From Arctopsyche grandis (taxonomy: Eukaryota; Arthropoda; Insecta; Trichoptera; Hydropsychidae), in NCBI RefSeq assembly GCF_051622035.1, contig NC_135360.1:9910001-9974000 (forward strand): a DNA stretch of 64,000 nucleotides, given 5' to 3'. Of this stretch, positions 11,994-33,980 are shown in pieces (within the stretch, counting starts at the first letter, position 1; every line of letters begins with the position of its first letter). The position numbers and the translations under genes were made by a program. Below the pieces are notes generated by a model. It saw only the letters and a program-made list of their open reading frames with translations, ran no database searches and was not told where the DNA came from.

Positions 11994-12074
11994 CTTACGT
12001 GTGCGCAAGTAAGATACAAGGGGACTCGGTATGACGTTACCTGTTCCTCTTGTATCTTGCTCGCACACACGTAA

Positions 12075-12249
12075 GGGCCGGGCCGCACCGTGCGACTTGC
12101 AAGCGACTTGGTTGAGGGCGACCAGACCAATGCATGCAGGTAGATGAGACATGCTACACCCGTCAACTTAATTGTCGCACACATTTCTATACATTTTTTC
12201 GTGTCGCGCAACTAGTCGGCCGACAAAGTTGCACGGTACGGCCCGGCCC
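12075..12249. mobile_element. PIF/Harbinger-like MITE with TAA target duplication
   Basis: A 175-bp element starts GGGCCGGGCCGCACCGTGCG and ends with the imperfect inverted match GCACGGTACGGCCCGGCCC. TAA occurs on both sides (12072-12074 and 12250-12252). GGGCC...GGCCC ends with a 3-bp TWA duplication are typical of PIF/Harbinger. There is no coding capacity. Confidence 0.62.
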
Positions 12250-12253
12250 TAAA

Positions 12254-12831
12254 GGACGCTACAGACGCTCTGGATTATCAGAGCGGTGGGTCTACGTGAC
12301 GAGCCAGAATGTTAAATTACAGAAAACACAAATATCGGAAAGCAAAGATTGAAAATCGAAAGATCAAAAAAAAGGGTGCATGTTAAACGGTACATACTCA
12401 CTTAATTTGCGCGAGCAGGGTACAACAGGAACAGGCTTTTCCTCCCGTATTCTGCACGCGCACATTAATACGGGAGGAAAAGTCTGTTCCTGTTGTATCC
12501 TGCTCGCGCAAATTAAGTGAGGATGTACGTGAGTATGTACCGTTTACCATGCACCCTTTTTTTATCTTTCCACTTAAGATATTTCGATTTTCGATCATTG
12601 CCTTCCGATATTTGCGTTTTCTGTAATTTAACATTCCGGCTCGTCACGGAGACCGCAGAGCGGTATGTCTTTTGGTAGATCGTGCGGCGAACGAACAGAA
12701 TTTGGTTCGACGTGCGGCGTACTGAATGCGGTTCTACCTAACGGTGAATGTTTCTACACACACTACGGTCTGCGTCAACATCGGTCGTCGCAAGACATAA
12801 CGCTCCGATATTCCAGAGCGCCTGTAGCGCC
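12254..12831. mobile_element. Inverted-repeat element F, host of an element A insertion
   Basis: The left arm (from 12254: GGACGCTACAGACGCTCTGG) and right arm (to 12831, reverse complement GGCGCTACAGGCGCTCTGG) are inverted copies. The left arm is split by element A1 at 12288-12655. Without A1, the left arm reads ...TATCAGAGCGGTATGTCTT, which aligns with TATCGGAGCGTTATGTCTT in the right arm. AAA flanks both ends, so the target duplication is uncertain. The superfamily is not assigned. Confidence 0.6.
12288..12655. mobile_element. Element A copy 1: long-TIR foldback DNA transposon, 9-bp TSD
   Basis: This 368-bp element is nearly one long hairpin. It begins GGGTCTACGTGACGAGCC and ends GGCTCGTCACGGAGACCG, with the arms continuing inward for about 170 bases through GTTAAATTACAGAAAAC and TAATTTGCGCGAGCAGG. 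The 9 bases CAGAGCGGT flank it (12279-12287 and 12656-12664). Very long TIRs with a 9-bp duplication suggest a Mutator-like (MULE) MITE; that assignment is inference. Related copies lie at 52348-53103 and about 57295-58050. Confidence 0.8.
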
Positions 12832-12919
12832 AAAAACAGCGAGAATTTCACGGCAGGCCACTGGTCTAAAGTGTCTAAAGCAAAAATTATAATAAAAATT
12901 AAACAATATATGTAGTAAG

Positions 12920-13109
12920 GGTAATTGGATTATTCGTCACATTGGGGTGGTCACAAAGACAATTTTTGCCATGAAAATCGCGAATACACAATATTTGGCA
13001 CTCAAGTTCTCGTTACTATGATAGTTATCGTTAGTATGATGAACTTTTCGGCTGCCAGATGTTCCGTTGTAGAGATTTTAGTGACTTTGTGACGAGTAAT
13101 CACCGAACC
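12920..13109. mobile_element. MITE family C, copy 1
   Basis: A 190-bp block starts GGTAATTGGATTATTCGTCACA and ends TGTGACGAGTAATCACCGAACC, forming imperfect inverted ends. It is nearly identical over its whole length to 49247-49450, where a clean 9-bp duplication is visible. Flanking duplication here is poor (TGTAGTAAG against ATATGTAAG), so this insertion may be older or rearranged. Confidence 0.7.
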
Positions 13110-13149
13110 ATATGTAAGTATGTTTGCATACTGGCAAGTTCATGGCAGT

Positions 13150-13615
13150 ATAAATGTTGATGTTAGGAGCGTTTACTCATAGTCGGGGCGTGTGTTGGTC
13201 GTGGTGGTGCGCGGAGCGAGTCGGGCGCCCCGCGCCACAAGAGCCTCACCACGAGGTGCTCCGCCCCCACTCTGCCCCACACCCCTCCACCCCGCATGCC
13301 GTCAAGGTGAGACCCCACTCGGGAGCAGTTCGGCCCCATTCACTAACTCACTCACACACCCGCAGACCCAGCCGCCGCACTCCGCCCCCACCCGCACCCC
13401 GCACCCCGCACCCCGCACACTCCCTTCGCCGCTCTTCACACATGTCCACCATTTTCATTCACGACTGCTACACACTTCATTCCACTGACATGTCACTCTG
13501 ATCACGTCAAACTGTGAATTTGTCATTTCGTACGGATTCTCCAATCAGTGCCGTTCCGATGAATCTTTTCACTTCGCTCGCAATTCGCGTTCCGTTTGGT
13601 TCGTTACGTTCGACG
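13150..13615 (+). promoter_or_regulatory. Candidate promoter and 5' UTR exons of Pak
   Basis: GC-rich DNA at 13180-13440 lies upstream of Pak. Two good donors are seen: GTCAAG followed by GTGAGA at 13307, and TTCGACG followed by GTGAGT at 13616. Either could splice to the acceptor at 15952 just before the Pak start codon. The open frames here are proline-rich low complexity and are not called coding. The transcription start is not determined. Confidence 0.45.
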
Positions 13616-14033
13616 GTGAGTTAATGGTGTTTTTCGCTATGACTCATTTCGCAATTGTATGGTATGCTTTAATTGGTTCGAAGAAATACACATACATACA
13701 CATAATGTCAATTACAAATTGACTCGAGCTGGTTTTGTATTGCATTGAAAAAAATAAGTCAAGTTCAAGTTCGGTAGTGACATTTGCACAATTTTTTGTA
13801 AAATATAAGTGTATTTGTATTTGTCTAAAAATATAATACGGTTTCATCGAATTTTGAGCGAATTCCGTATAAAAGTTGATAAAAAAACCACAACTATTGA
13901 ACTATTGAACTATATAGTGTAAGAAAGTAGTCAAATTATTTGGACAGATGGAAGTTAAAAACAAATCATTTCTATGCCAAATTTGTCGGTACTATTTTGA
14001 AAATATCTTCGTCTTCTTTCCCATTTGTTCAAT

Positions 14034-14240
14034 ACTGAGCGTCATGGTCATTTCTATCGTCTGAAATCTGGTGGACGATCCACCTTCGCTCCTCCGGGTC
14101 TTGTGTCCGGTCGGAAGCAGTGTCTATAGACGATTCCGTCAGTTCTTTAACTTAATCTGACCATTTTATGAAAGATTGTCCTTTCACTGGCCTTCTCTCT
14201 AGTGTTCCGGTGACTACCAACTTCTCTAGACTCTCAAATA
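14034..14240 (-). mobile_element. Degenerate LINE 3' fragment (same family as 36160-36490)
   Basis: On the minus strand the sequence reads through GGTAGTCACCGGAACACTAG, a WSD.VKELT-like peptide, and ATAGAAATGACCATGACGC. The same order of words occurs on the plus strand at 36280-36470. The peptide resembles the common LINE tail GRGRSPTRWSDQIK...RW.IV. It is short and decayed, so the clade is unassigned. Confidence 0.5.
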
Positions 14241-15952
14241 ACATAAAATAAACATAAACCTTAAATAATAATAAAAATATTACCTATCAAATAAGGCAGA
14301 GATAATCAAATTAATAAATTAGTAAATAAACTAAGAATATGAGATATTAAATATATCATATAATTAAAACTACTTGGAATAAAAAAATATTTTATAAACA
14401 ATTCCACATTCTTCCTAGCAATATATATAGTAGGAAAAAATCCCTTTTATAAATGATTTGAAAGTTTCTCTGAAATTCCTTGAAGATGAAGATGTTTTGT
14501 ACGTCTTGCAGTCTATGGAATCTCCCTCCTGCATCATATTTCGAAGGCATATTATATTGAAAGTATACTGAAATAAAAAGGCAGATTAGTATGTGAAAAA
14601 CTCACTGTTGAAACTGAGCAAAATTTGGAAGGATTGAGGCATCACCGTGTCTACGAAAATGCATGTGGTACAGGCTTTGGTCTTTCCTGTGTTTTATATG
14701 GAGTGGAAACGTGAACAATGCAAGAGCTGAATGTTGACGACTAACTGTTTTCCATTTTGTCTTGGATGTATCCTTCAGTTCTTCAAGCACATCTGCAAGA
14801 CTTGAAAAAACTGGTATTTTTTAGTAGTAAAGGAAGGGGAAGATCCTAACAAGATAGTGTGACCAGGTCAAGGCTTTCACTGGGAAAACTAGTCTAGTCA
14901 CTGGGGTAACGAGAGGGCTAAAGTCAGAAGGCGGAAAAGTCAACCCTCAAGCATGAAGAAAATGACAAAATAATATATAGAAATTTGTAGCATTTGCATA
15001 TCGGAAAAATAAACTTGACATAATATATGTGAATGTTTAATTAATTATTCGCTTCTAATCGGTTTATGTATGTGTATTAAATATAATAATCTATTATATG
15101 TATGAGTTTATAGTTTCCGTTGGAAGTTTTAGAATTAAAAATACTGATAAATCTTGTTGGATTGTAATTTGTTTTATATAACTTCAGGTCGTCTGGATTT
15201 AACGGTGCTTTAATCCTCATTGGTCCTTATATTTAATCGCCGTTGCCGTGATAGTGTATCTAAAGCAGTCTCGTGATGCATTCAATTTTAAGATTTTTTT
15301 ATAGTATGTCAAATGAAAATGATTAATAGCCGGTGTATATGTATTTTAGTACAAGATATAATGTATTCAATCGGCAAGATTTACTTATATGGAAAGTCAA
15401 ATGAGCTTCAAGCAAATACTTGGAATATAATGAATGAAAGTTGCACTAAAATTGATTGCGTTTGAATCAGTTCGGAAAATCTTGTCAATTTGATTCAATT
15501 ACTCATCGAATTCAACTATGAATAAGAATGACTTTGTTGGTATCAAAACAAAAAACCCTCATGCGAGTTGGTTCCGTAAGAAAAAACTATGCCGTTGAAT
15601 TATTTCAGTTCAATAGGCTATGATTTGATTTTCAGAATTCCGACGATTGATTTATATCAGCAATCTATCTGGGTATTTATCGCCCATTCAATTTTCTAAA
15701 TTGTACGTCTACAATTCTTCGAATATATACACGTTCCTTGCATTTATGACTCAAACATTGATAATTTCGTCTGACTGGTATACCTTTATTTACACACATA
15801 CGTATATGATTTTTTTTTTAGATAAGAATTCGATAAAAGTATAAGTAAGAAAGAAGTAAATAAATTTCATTGCATCAAAGTACAAACAATATGTATATGT
15901 CAACAGTATTATCGTCAGTTGTAAACTATCGCAACCATTTATGTGCTTTCAG
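14241..15952. other. Presumed Pak 5' UTR intron, no features recognised
   Basis: AT-rich sequence between candidate Pak 5' exons and the acceptor at 15951-15952. No coding exon or well-bounded repeat was recognised. Confidence 0.4.
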
Positions 15953-15974
15953 CTACTTCTGGGAAAACTGAAGA

Positions 15975-25025
<9,051 letters not shown>

Positions 25026-28000
25026 CACTGTGTTATTTTGCTCCGATTCCAGTGTGTACATATCACTGATGTCCAAACCTTTAATGCAAAAACATGTGAA
25101 TAATCATGTAATCAAAAAAAATATATATATATATATATAAATAAATTCCATTAATAAATATTGGTTAGGTCTATAATTAGCATTGTCGGTTTGCAGTCTC
25201 GTTACAATATAAATAATATTATATATAAATAAATTTATCGCATATGTTAGTTTTTAAATTCTTTGTTTGTTTTTGATTTGCATTGATATGGAAGCGTGTG
25301 CAAAGCTTCGACATGTCAATAAATAAGCCTTCAATTCGTTTTATAAATCGTAACCAAAGTTTGTTAATGGTTTAAACTAATTGAATAGTGGAGCATTGTT
25401 AACTTTTGTACTAAATAATTAGTCACTATTGTAGACTTTAGTCGGTCATTTAATATCGTGTAGGAAAAATGACTTTGGCGTAAAAAATTTTTGACATTGT
25501 GTGTGCGATCACGATCTGCGGCATGTAAAATATTTCGATATTTATTTAACAAATTAGACTATATGTATTCGTATTTTTTTTTTATAATTTTAGAAAAAAA
25601 AAGTGGCTATCGACGTTTATATATGTGTGCAAATTCACTTACGTGCTATTAATTTTTATTTTTTTTGTGTGTAATCGCTTTTTTTATATAGTTTTTATTA
25701 TTCGAAACTGTAATGTGTTACCAGTATTGTTTTGGTTCGTAACGTCTTTCTGCGCGCCTATATGGTTTGGGGACATCACCTTTGTTGTCGTTTTTTTTTT
25801 CTTCTAATAAATATCAGATATTTTATTATTGTAGTCGTTTCTTCGAGACAAGGTGCCATTTTATGAAGTATTTGTGTTATGTTCGGGCTGCTAATAGATT
25901 CATAATGTGATATATTGAATATATGTATGTAATTTAGCTCACAATATAAAGACACTATTAAAGAATAGAGATGAATTCATGCTTAGAACAAAAAAAGTGA
26001 TTTTTTTCGTATTATTAAATAGTTAATTTTTTAAGACTATTTTAAAACATTTTTCACGTTTACTATGTGGCAACAATATCTAACTCATATAGTTTGTTAG
26101 AATTAATAATAAACATATTTGTACTGTTTTTATTTTCTACGAAGGTACATTTCGATATTTAGAGTTTTTAAATATTTTTAAACAAATTTTAAGTGTAACT
26201 ATTACATTTTATATTCGCTTTGAATGAAATTTAATCTATTTTCATTTCGTTTTTACTATTGTAACATTTAACATCGTATCTCATCGCTTTATTTTCATAC
26301 ATCATATTTTTTAAATACAATTAGATTAATATGTATTTATTGCTTTTTTTAATATTGATTCTATTGTTATAGTATTTATATAACATCACGATCATAATAA
26401 TCCATTATATATTGTAACGATAGCTATATTTTTCTTATATATTATATATAATATTTTCAATTACTTATTCGCGATGTTCCTAATGATAATTATATTACAT
26501 AAATATTCATTTTATTTTATTCGCATTTTTACGAATTGTAATGTATGTTAGGTATTATTAAGTTATGTTTTTTTTATATTAATATTATTTAACTAATTTG
26601 ATAAGCGGTCGCCTGGTGCTTTTATATTTTTATATAATGTTCTTTTTAATTAATAAACAATAATAGTTTTTATAAAAAATATCTATCTAACAAAATGGCA
26701 ATTCCAAAATCATATTTTTTAGTGATGTCCCCCCCTCCTACATTTTTTTAAAATCTTTTATTGAGGTGCATATTTAGTTAATACTAATGTTAATACAGTA
26801 TTAATATTTTGTCCTAATTTTTTTTTTTTACTATTATTATTTTGTACTAACATTCATTTTGAAAGTTATAATTACGTTACATAGATGTTTAAACATTGAT
26901 CGCAGCTTTTTCCATATTGCAACATTCATAGTGAATGTTCTCGTATTGTATATTCTCACTGCTATTTTGTTGTTTTTTGGACTTGATGTTTGAGATTAAT
27001 TGAATTGGAACTACGTGACACATTCCAATTTGTCTGATGAACTGTATGCGAATGTGAATTAGTATTTATGTGGGTGAAACTTCGTACGGTGTTTTGCGTC
27101 GTCGACGAACAAAATTTTTTAAAAATGTGATGTACAAACGCGACTGAAATTAACCAAATTCACTGCCGACGAATCGACGTTCGACATCAAAACTGAATCG
27201 TTCGTTCGAAGGCTGAAAATAAATAAATAAAAAAAAATGATAGGTAAGAAGTATGATGGAAATGAGAGACCAATTAGTTGAAGTCATCTATAATTACGAA
27301 CATATACTAGTCTATTTAGTAAATCTTAATTTCTAATAGAAATTTCCTTAGTGCGAGATATATAAATGTATTCCGTTATGAATGGTTTGAATTTATGTAC
27401 ATAAGTTTCTTCCGCCGCTCGAGCGATCCTCACATTTGTTTTTATTTTTGTATTTATATTCATAATCATCAAAATCATCCATTGCATTTATAATATAAAT
27501 GTATTTATATAAATCGTACAATAAATTTCACATTCGTAATATATTTTAACTGTACACATTCAATCTATTATGAAACTCCATTGTTGTAAGGCTGTTTACG
27601 ACTGTATTTTTAACGTAATGTAATAATTTCATTTCAACATCATAATACTTCCAGTATGCACATTTTATAAGAATGATAATACATAATATACATAGATTCG
27701 CCGACATTTCCATGTAAACAATCAAACGTACATTTTTCACATTTGCATGAATTTCAACATTGCATAATAATTTATTTAAGATTTTACTAAATGCTAAAAA
27801 AAAAATAATAAAAAAATAGCGTTCTATTAGACAATTTATTTTCGATGTCTTCTCGACTTTGGAATCTTAATTTGCGAATGAAAAAGAGAAAAAATATATA
27901 TCAGAATTGTGTCATATATTATTTACGTACCAAACACGTGTAGATATGCGAATATTTACATTCGTACGTATGAATTTGTAATATACGTTATTTATAATGT

Positions 28001-28930
28001 AATTAGTTTTTTTTTGTTTTGTTTTCAAAATCAATTCATACAAATATTCCACAAATTAAAAACGAAAAAAAATTTATATCAAATACCTATTATGAATATC
28101 GAGAAAATATATAGTAGCGGTCGAATGTATTTTTACAAGCTTTTTTTTTTAACATTCGGTATGCTGTTTGTTATCTGTCAATGTATGTAGCTTCGGGCTT
28201 GTCGAAACATTGTTGATATAAAATATCATTTGTGCAATTTAGACGCAGCGTACTGTCTGTTAAACTCGACCGAACGTAGAAATAGGTCATATTTTGTATT
28301 TTCGCAATGATCAAACGTCTACACGTCTCCAGCCCCGCTCCGAAATAAAAACGTGGTCAAATGAAAAATCGTCTAATATGTTTCGTATGTTGAATTATGA
28401 ATTATGTATATCGTACAATTGCATTATTTTATTATTATATTGTGTATATTCAATTGATTCGTTTTCTTGTATAAAAAAAATATAACAAATATTATTATTA
28501 TCGAAACAGTTATATTTTGCAATCAAATGACAATGGATAGAATTTAGATGTATAGTAATTAGGTTTGTTTTTTATAAACTACCTATACCATTTCTATTTT
28601 TTAACAAACAAAGTAATAAAGTGGCCTAAATGAAAGTAGAATCATATTTAGATTTATTGACAAATTAATTAAAAAAAAAAAAGAAAAATCTTTGTAATAG
28701 GTGAATCTACAACAATAATAATAATAACTGAAAATGTAGAACGTTTATTTTGTACCAGCACATTGTGTCAAAAGAAGAATAAAAAATACAATAATGAAAA
28801 TACTAAAAGTACATTTTCTAACATAGTGTCAAATTGGTGTAACGTTTCGTAATGCAAAATACGATTTTAAAACTCAACATGAAAAAATAACAATAAATTT
28901 CTTTTTAAATATACATCTGTTCTGTTTTTT
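25026..28930 (+). other. Pak 3' UTR and downstream AT-rich DNA
   Basis: No coding region is recognised. Several AATAAA signals occur soon after the stop (for example near 25140 and 25320) and again near 28890, so Pak may have alternative, possibly very long, 3' UTRs. The stretch is T-rich and free of clear transposon ends, unlike the Pak introns. Confidence 0.4.
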
Positions 28931-30500
28931 ATTTCTTTTCATGCTCCCGATGAATGCATTTCTTGGTGAACGTTTACCCCTTTGAGCGCTGATGTCTTTT
29001 CTGTTGAAAGCCCGCCACGCTGAAAATTTCGCCAACATTTTCAACTAGAATTATTTAGAAATCCAATAGAAAGCAGGTATAAAAATTGTAGTTAATCCAA
29101 ACAAACCCTAGATAACTGCCGCCGAGGATTTCGAGTTTTGTAAAGGTGTGTTTAGACTCTCTAATATATCTTGCAACAATATAAATCAATCAAATGAAGT
29201 CTATTAATGAATGTATTTTTCCAAAACTAGTTCCATCTTCTTTGTTGTGCTTAAAATGTAATGCTTACAATCTAAATGCCAAGTAACAATCTAAAATACT
29301 TGGCAGTTAGGGATTTCCACCGAGAAATTCTGCTATGGTTATAAATTCAGAAATTCCGGCATAAACCAGTCTTTATAAACATTGACACGGATTACACGAC
29401 CCATGTTCAATGCTACCTGGAAAGGCTTAGCGGGTAGGATTCTTGTTTATTTTTTACACTCAAAATACAACGTCTATCTGCGTATTTAAGGCCCATGTAC
29501 TTGTTGGGGAAACGCCGATCGGCGTTGGTTAGTATTTTTTTTTAAAAATATTATAATTTGCCATCACAGGTTGCCTCAAAGCGACACCTATGATTTTCAA
29601 CGTATATAAATTTATAGATAATAAATTAGAAATTATATTTAAATAGGTAAGTTGGTTGCCAATATTGTTGAGGAACCGTTTCAACAATGAAATCAGATAA
29701 ATGGGCAAACTCTGACAGGAAACTATGGACTTGGAGTCAAAAACATCCAAGTCTAACAAGCAGCACGTCAGATTTACACCAAATAAAATCTTTTCAAACC
29801 AGGACCTCTCAGCGGTTACATATATAGCACATAACTTCCCAACTGCTGTGCTGACACGTGCAGTAAGTATTCGTCGTCTTATACCAGTTGATATTAAGAT
29901 TTTCAGTTATCTGAATCTTGGCTGAAGACGACTATGTCGTAGAAAAGGCAAAAATTCTACCATTGGTTACCGCAATCATTTTTTCATTAATCATTTTTTA
30001 AATCATTCTTTTCAACGGTCTCTATGAGAAGCCATCTTTAAAAGGTCTTTATAAAGAATGAAAAACTTGGGTTTAGAAGAATCAGAAGTCGCGACTTTTT
30101 GTGTATTACAAAAGTTTTGTATAACTTGCTGTGAGGCAAAGATTCAGTTGAGTTATCCAAGTCTTCATAAATCAGTTTGGTTTCAGTTTTAAAGATGATC
30201 ATACAACAGAAATTAGACTCTGAGCTTATACTCCGGTAAATAAAATCTGCAGTTAACCCCTTCTGATACTGAAATATCTCTACAATTATCATGCATGAAA
30301 CTGTGTATCAAAGATGTGCAATATCCAGTCCTGAAGACTGTATCTAGTTGTATCTTCGAGTCGTTCCAAGATGGTCAATTGACCCATTTATAATTCCAGT
30401 ACACCAACACTATAAGTGTGATCCAAAGCACACTGATGTCTAATGGTAGGTGAAACTGTATTATTCATACAAAATCCATTTTTTTAATTAGCCATTGGTG
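28931..30500. other. Intergenic, no recognised gene
   Basis: Mixed AT-rich DNA. A word GCGACACCTATGA near 29580 recurs near 7066 and 62325 next to similar sequence, so this is probably a fragment of an interspersed repeat. Nothing else is supported. Confidence 0.4.
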
Positions 30501-32231
30501 TCATTCAAAGACGATTTCACTCTCGTCAGTATTATTCGAATCGCTGGATGGGGATTGTGGTTCTACAGGCTGGTTGGGTAATTTTCTCTTGGATATATCC
30601 GTCTCATACGACGTTGACGGATGCTGATGTCTCAGAGCTTCCTCTATCCGTTGGCTGTAAGATAACAAATCCAAAGGACCCGTTGGACAATTGTTGGCTG
30701 CAAATAGCGACGTTGACAAATCTTGATACAAGTTCTTTTGAATCACAGTCATTATCTCAATTCTGGTTTTTAACTTTGCGTGAATCGGCATGTGTTTCGT
30801 CAGCGAGACAAGCGATAGGAAGAACATTTTGTCTTCGTCTTCTGGTGGCTTTTCTTGATTGTCTGTGGATTTTACTGCTTTTCCTGTGTTGTTAAATTTT
30901 CTTTTTCGTCTCTGTTTCGTTGGTCGGTTTACCACTGTTGTTACGTCTGCCGACGTTCCGGAGATCAAATCGTTGGTTACATTTTCTTCTCGGGCATCGG
31001 TGTCTATATCCTCGTTGTCCCAAGGTTGACCGTTAGATGAATTACCTTCCTCGATAACGGGACGAAGAAATTGTAGAAGTTCGTAATATATATACGGCCT
31101 CTTTCTCTTCACTGTAATGCCCGTGTTATTTTCCTTGAGTTGTCTTCTAAAATTGTCTTTTATATTTTTCCATTTGGCCATCAGTTCCTTTCCTTCAAAC
31201 AAAATTACATATATTTAAAACATTATTAGTCTTTAATATTCCCATACGAATACTAAGAATAAAAATAATACAAATCGTTCTTATAATTTGGTATGTATGT
31301 AATATGCTACTCTAGCAGATTACATACATATATTGGGAAAACTTAAAAGCTCAGAATAAATATAAGGTTTTCTGACATTATTTTTTCGTCTATTAAAATT
31401 ATACATTTGTTCATCAATTGTTTGTCTGTAAGAGAAATAATTTTTAAGTAAATAGTGTTTCATGCTGTTCAAGGGTTCTTGATTGAAACAAGAAATCAAT
31501 TCGAAGATTTGTTGCCTGTACAAATTTACAAATAGTGAATTTGTAAACATAACGTATATTAAGGTGACCATTCGTACTGATTTTTTGGGTATCTGTCCTG
31601 GTAAGTCGTGAGATAAAATCAGTACACTTTTTTATGTAATAGAATTTTTTTATCTAATAGATGGATAAATACACAAATTCTTCAGTGAAAATTATGTCTT
31701 CTACAAAAATATTGGAAAATTAGTCAAATGTTGTTTCCATTTATCGGGAACAAATGCACCAATCGAAGGATTTTTTACTTTGATGAACAATACACAGTCC
31801 AGTGATTAAACGAAATTGAATGTTGAAACCTTAAAATGTTTGCTTATCACTTAGCATAATATTAACCACCCTTGTGTAGAATTTTATAAGAGAAGTCAAG
31901 AAAATTAATTCATTTTTTCATAAATGTGCATCCATGGTTCTTTAATCTTCGTTTTAAATAATTAAAGTTTATAGAAATGTTTTTGAAAAAAAATGTTCTG
32001 GTTTTGAATTTGGAAAAAATGGTCACTTTAACGTACATACATATATACGTATATACCTTTAATTTGTTTATCTTCAGAAGACATGGTGGCCCACTGGGGA
32101 TACATGATTTCAGCGATGTCTTTCCAATCCTTGGACTTTTTCTCCCTATTAGAATTGTAGTCACGTGAACGAGAATCCCAAGTAGACGGTCTTTTTTGAA
32201 CTTCGGTGATAAATTTTTCAGCGTCAAACAT
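30501..32231 (-). CDS. MADF-BESS domain protein (putative transcription regulator)
   Basis: Two exons on the minus strand: 32057-32231 and 30501-31192, joined in phase (288 aa). Exon 1 starts MFDAEKFITEVQKRPSTWD and continues SKDWKDIAEIMYPQWATM. Exon 2 continues GKELMAKWKNIKDNFRRQL. Together they form a complete MADF domain (about residues 5-95), a Myb/SANT-like DNA-binding fold expanded in insects. A basic patch KQRRKRKF lies in the middle. A C-terminal BESS motif (MFFLSLVSLTKHMPIHAKLKTR) mediates protein contacts. The protein ends Ser/Asp-rich. Members such as Adf1, Dip3 and Stwl act in transcription or chromatin; which, if any, is the orthologue here is unknown. The splice at 32056 uses GT and the acceptor is TTTGAAG. 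Confidence 0.85.
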
Positions 32232-33703
32232 AATGACGAATGATGTAAAACGTTTTGTAGAAAATTTGTCTTCAGAAATGGATTAAAGCGGTTGTAACGC
32301 GATGACACAAGCCTAAAAACGCTCGCGTCAATTCAGCAGCGTTGCCACGACGCTGTCTTTTTTCTCTCTTTAACTGCATTCAATGCCTATAGTTTGAGCG
32401 AGATAAAAGTCGGTAATACAAACGCTCTTACAAACAGGCTTGCGGTGAAATCGCTCCCAGCTATATCTCTCGCTTTAACTTTCGCACTCAATATGAATAG
32501 AAAGAGAAGCAAAACACTAGCTGCGGTAAGAACGTTCCAACAAGTAGGGATTGCAATTTACTGTCGAATTTCATTTACCGGTGAACGGTAAATAAATTTT
32601 TACCCATTACCGTTATACCAAATGAAAAAAAAAAGTGAATTTGATAACTATATGCAGAGAAATTTTATAATAATAGAAGTGGCTTTAGGCTTCATATTGT
32701 TGTCAAGTGGCAAAGGTCTGTGGACATTTCATAATAATTTGCCCGGCAGTCGTATTTGATGCTTGGTGCTCGACTTATTTATTTGGAAAATTTACAGTTT
32801 ATTAAGTTACATAGATTGATAGTAAAAAAATATAATTATGTTAAGTAAACCATTAATAATTTTCACATATAGGTAAAAAAAAGAAAAGCTCAAACATTTA
32901 AAATAAGAAACAAAAATGATAATAGAGTAAGATAGTTAAAGAAAACAAAAAGAAAAAAAAAATAGAAATAACAGTATAATAAAAATATCAAAATAATAAG
33001 AATAATAATATGATAAAAATTATGAAATAATAAAAAAAATATAATATATAACAAAAAACAAAAAGACAAAATAAATACATCAAAATAAAAATTCATAATC
33101 ACAATCGTAAATTTTCAATAAAATTAATCATCGAAAAACAAATTTGCAATAATTACTCTAGCTTGTATAGCATTAATATTAAATAAGTCAAACATAGAAA
33201 TTGTTAAAATTAGTGTGTTGACGGTGGAGCTTGCACGCCAGATGAATGATCGGATAACAATCGGACTTATGTCCGATTGTTAGTTAATTTTGCTCGCAAG
33301 ATGGGCAAGTGCATCGTTATAAATTGCACAATGCATTCAAAAACACAATAAACAACATGGGATACACTTTTATAAGTAAATTAATCATTTAAGTAACATA
33401 TTATTCAATTAACATCGTAGTTTGACAGTTTTTAGAAGTTTCATGGTGACTGCTTGTATTCTACATACAATTTCAGGGGTGATACCATAGAAATGTAAAT
33501 ATTATTTTTAAATAAATGTAAAAACATTTGTCTTGGTGGCACCGAATACTCAATTATATTAATAACCAATTATTTAAGTTTAATTAATATAAACATCGTT
33601 CATTTTATATTATACATATTTTTGTTAAAACTATACATTACACGTTAATTTAAGAGTTCCCAAAGACAGAAAAATGCAAAAAAAAGTGGGTAAAAATAAT
33701 CCA
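32232..33703. other. Intergenic with simple AT-rich sequence
   Basis: Upstream of the MADF-BESS gene. 32815-33130 is almost only A and T (AATAATAA-type), and open frames there are compositional artefacts. A short perfect inverted repeat (AACAATCGGAC / GTCCGATTGTT) lies near 33255-33285. No gene is recognised. Confidence 0.4.
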
Positions 33704-33709
33704 TCAATT

Positions 33710-33827
33710 GGCGCCGTCCACACACACGATATCTACATACGATATTTCTATATCCAGTTCCTAAATAGCAACCACAGGTTACAATATGGGAACTGGATAT
33801 GGAAATATCGTGTTTGTGGACGGCGCC
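33710..33827. repeat. Foldback MITE H1 (hairpin)
   Basis: 118 bp from GGCGCCGTCCACAC to GTGGACGGCGCC; the inverted arms include ATATCCAGTTCC and GGAACTGGATAT. ATT and AAT extend the palindrome at the ends. It lies three bases from H2, with which it shares AGTTCCTAAATAGCAACC. No coding capacity. Confidence 0.7.
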
Positions 33828-33830
33828 AAT

Positions 33831-33980
33831 GGCTACGTCCACACTACCGATATCTACACCCGATATTTGCGAATTTTTCCATAACCAGTTCCTAAATAGC
33901 AACCACAGGTTGCAATATGGGAACTGGATATGGAAAATTTGAAAATATCGGGTGTAGATATCGGTAGTGTGGACGTAGCC
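33831..33980. repeat. Foldback MITE H2 (hairpin), adjacent to H1
   Basis: 150 bp from GGCTACGTCCACACTACC to GGTAGTGTGGACGTAGCC, with near-perfect arms through GATATC and ACACCCGATATT. The loop AGTTCCTAAATAGCAACCAC is shared with H1, so the two are diverged relatives standing in tandem. Transcription would give a stable hairpin RNA. Confidence 0.72.

Noticed and set aside
13154-13501. Proline/histidine-rich frames upstream of Pak
   Set aside because: Low-complexity GC-rich DNA with donor sites; better explained as 5' UTR or promoter.
30548-30895. Plus-strand frame opposite the MADF-BESS exon
   Set aside because: Antisense shadow of a well-supported coding exon.
32890-33102. Hydrophobic 70-codon minus-strand frame
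   Set aside because: The stretch is almost pure A/T; Phe/Ile/Leu codons follow from composition.
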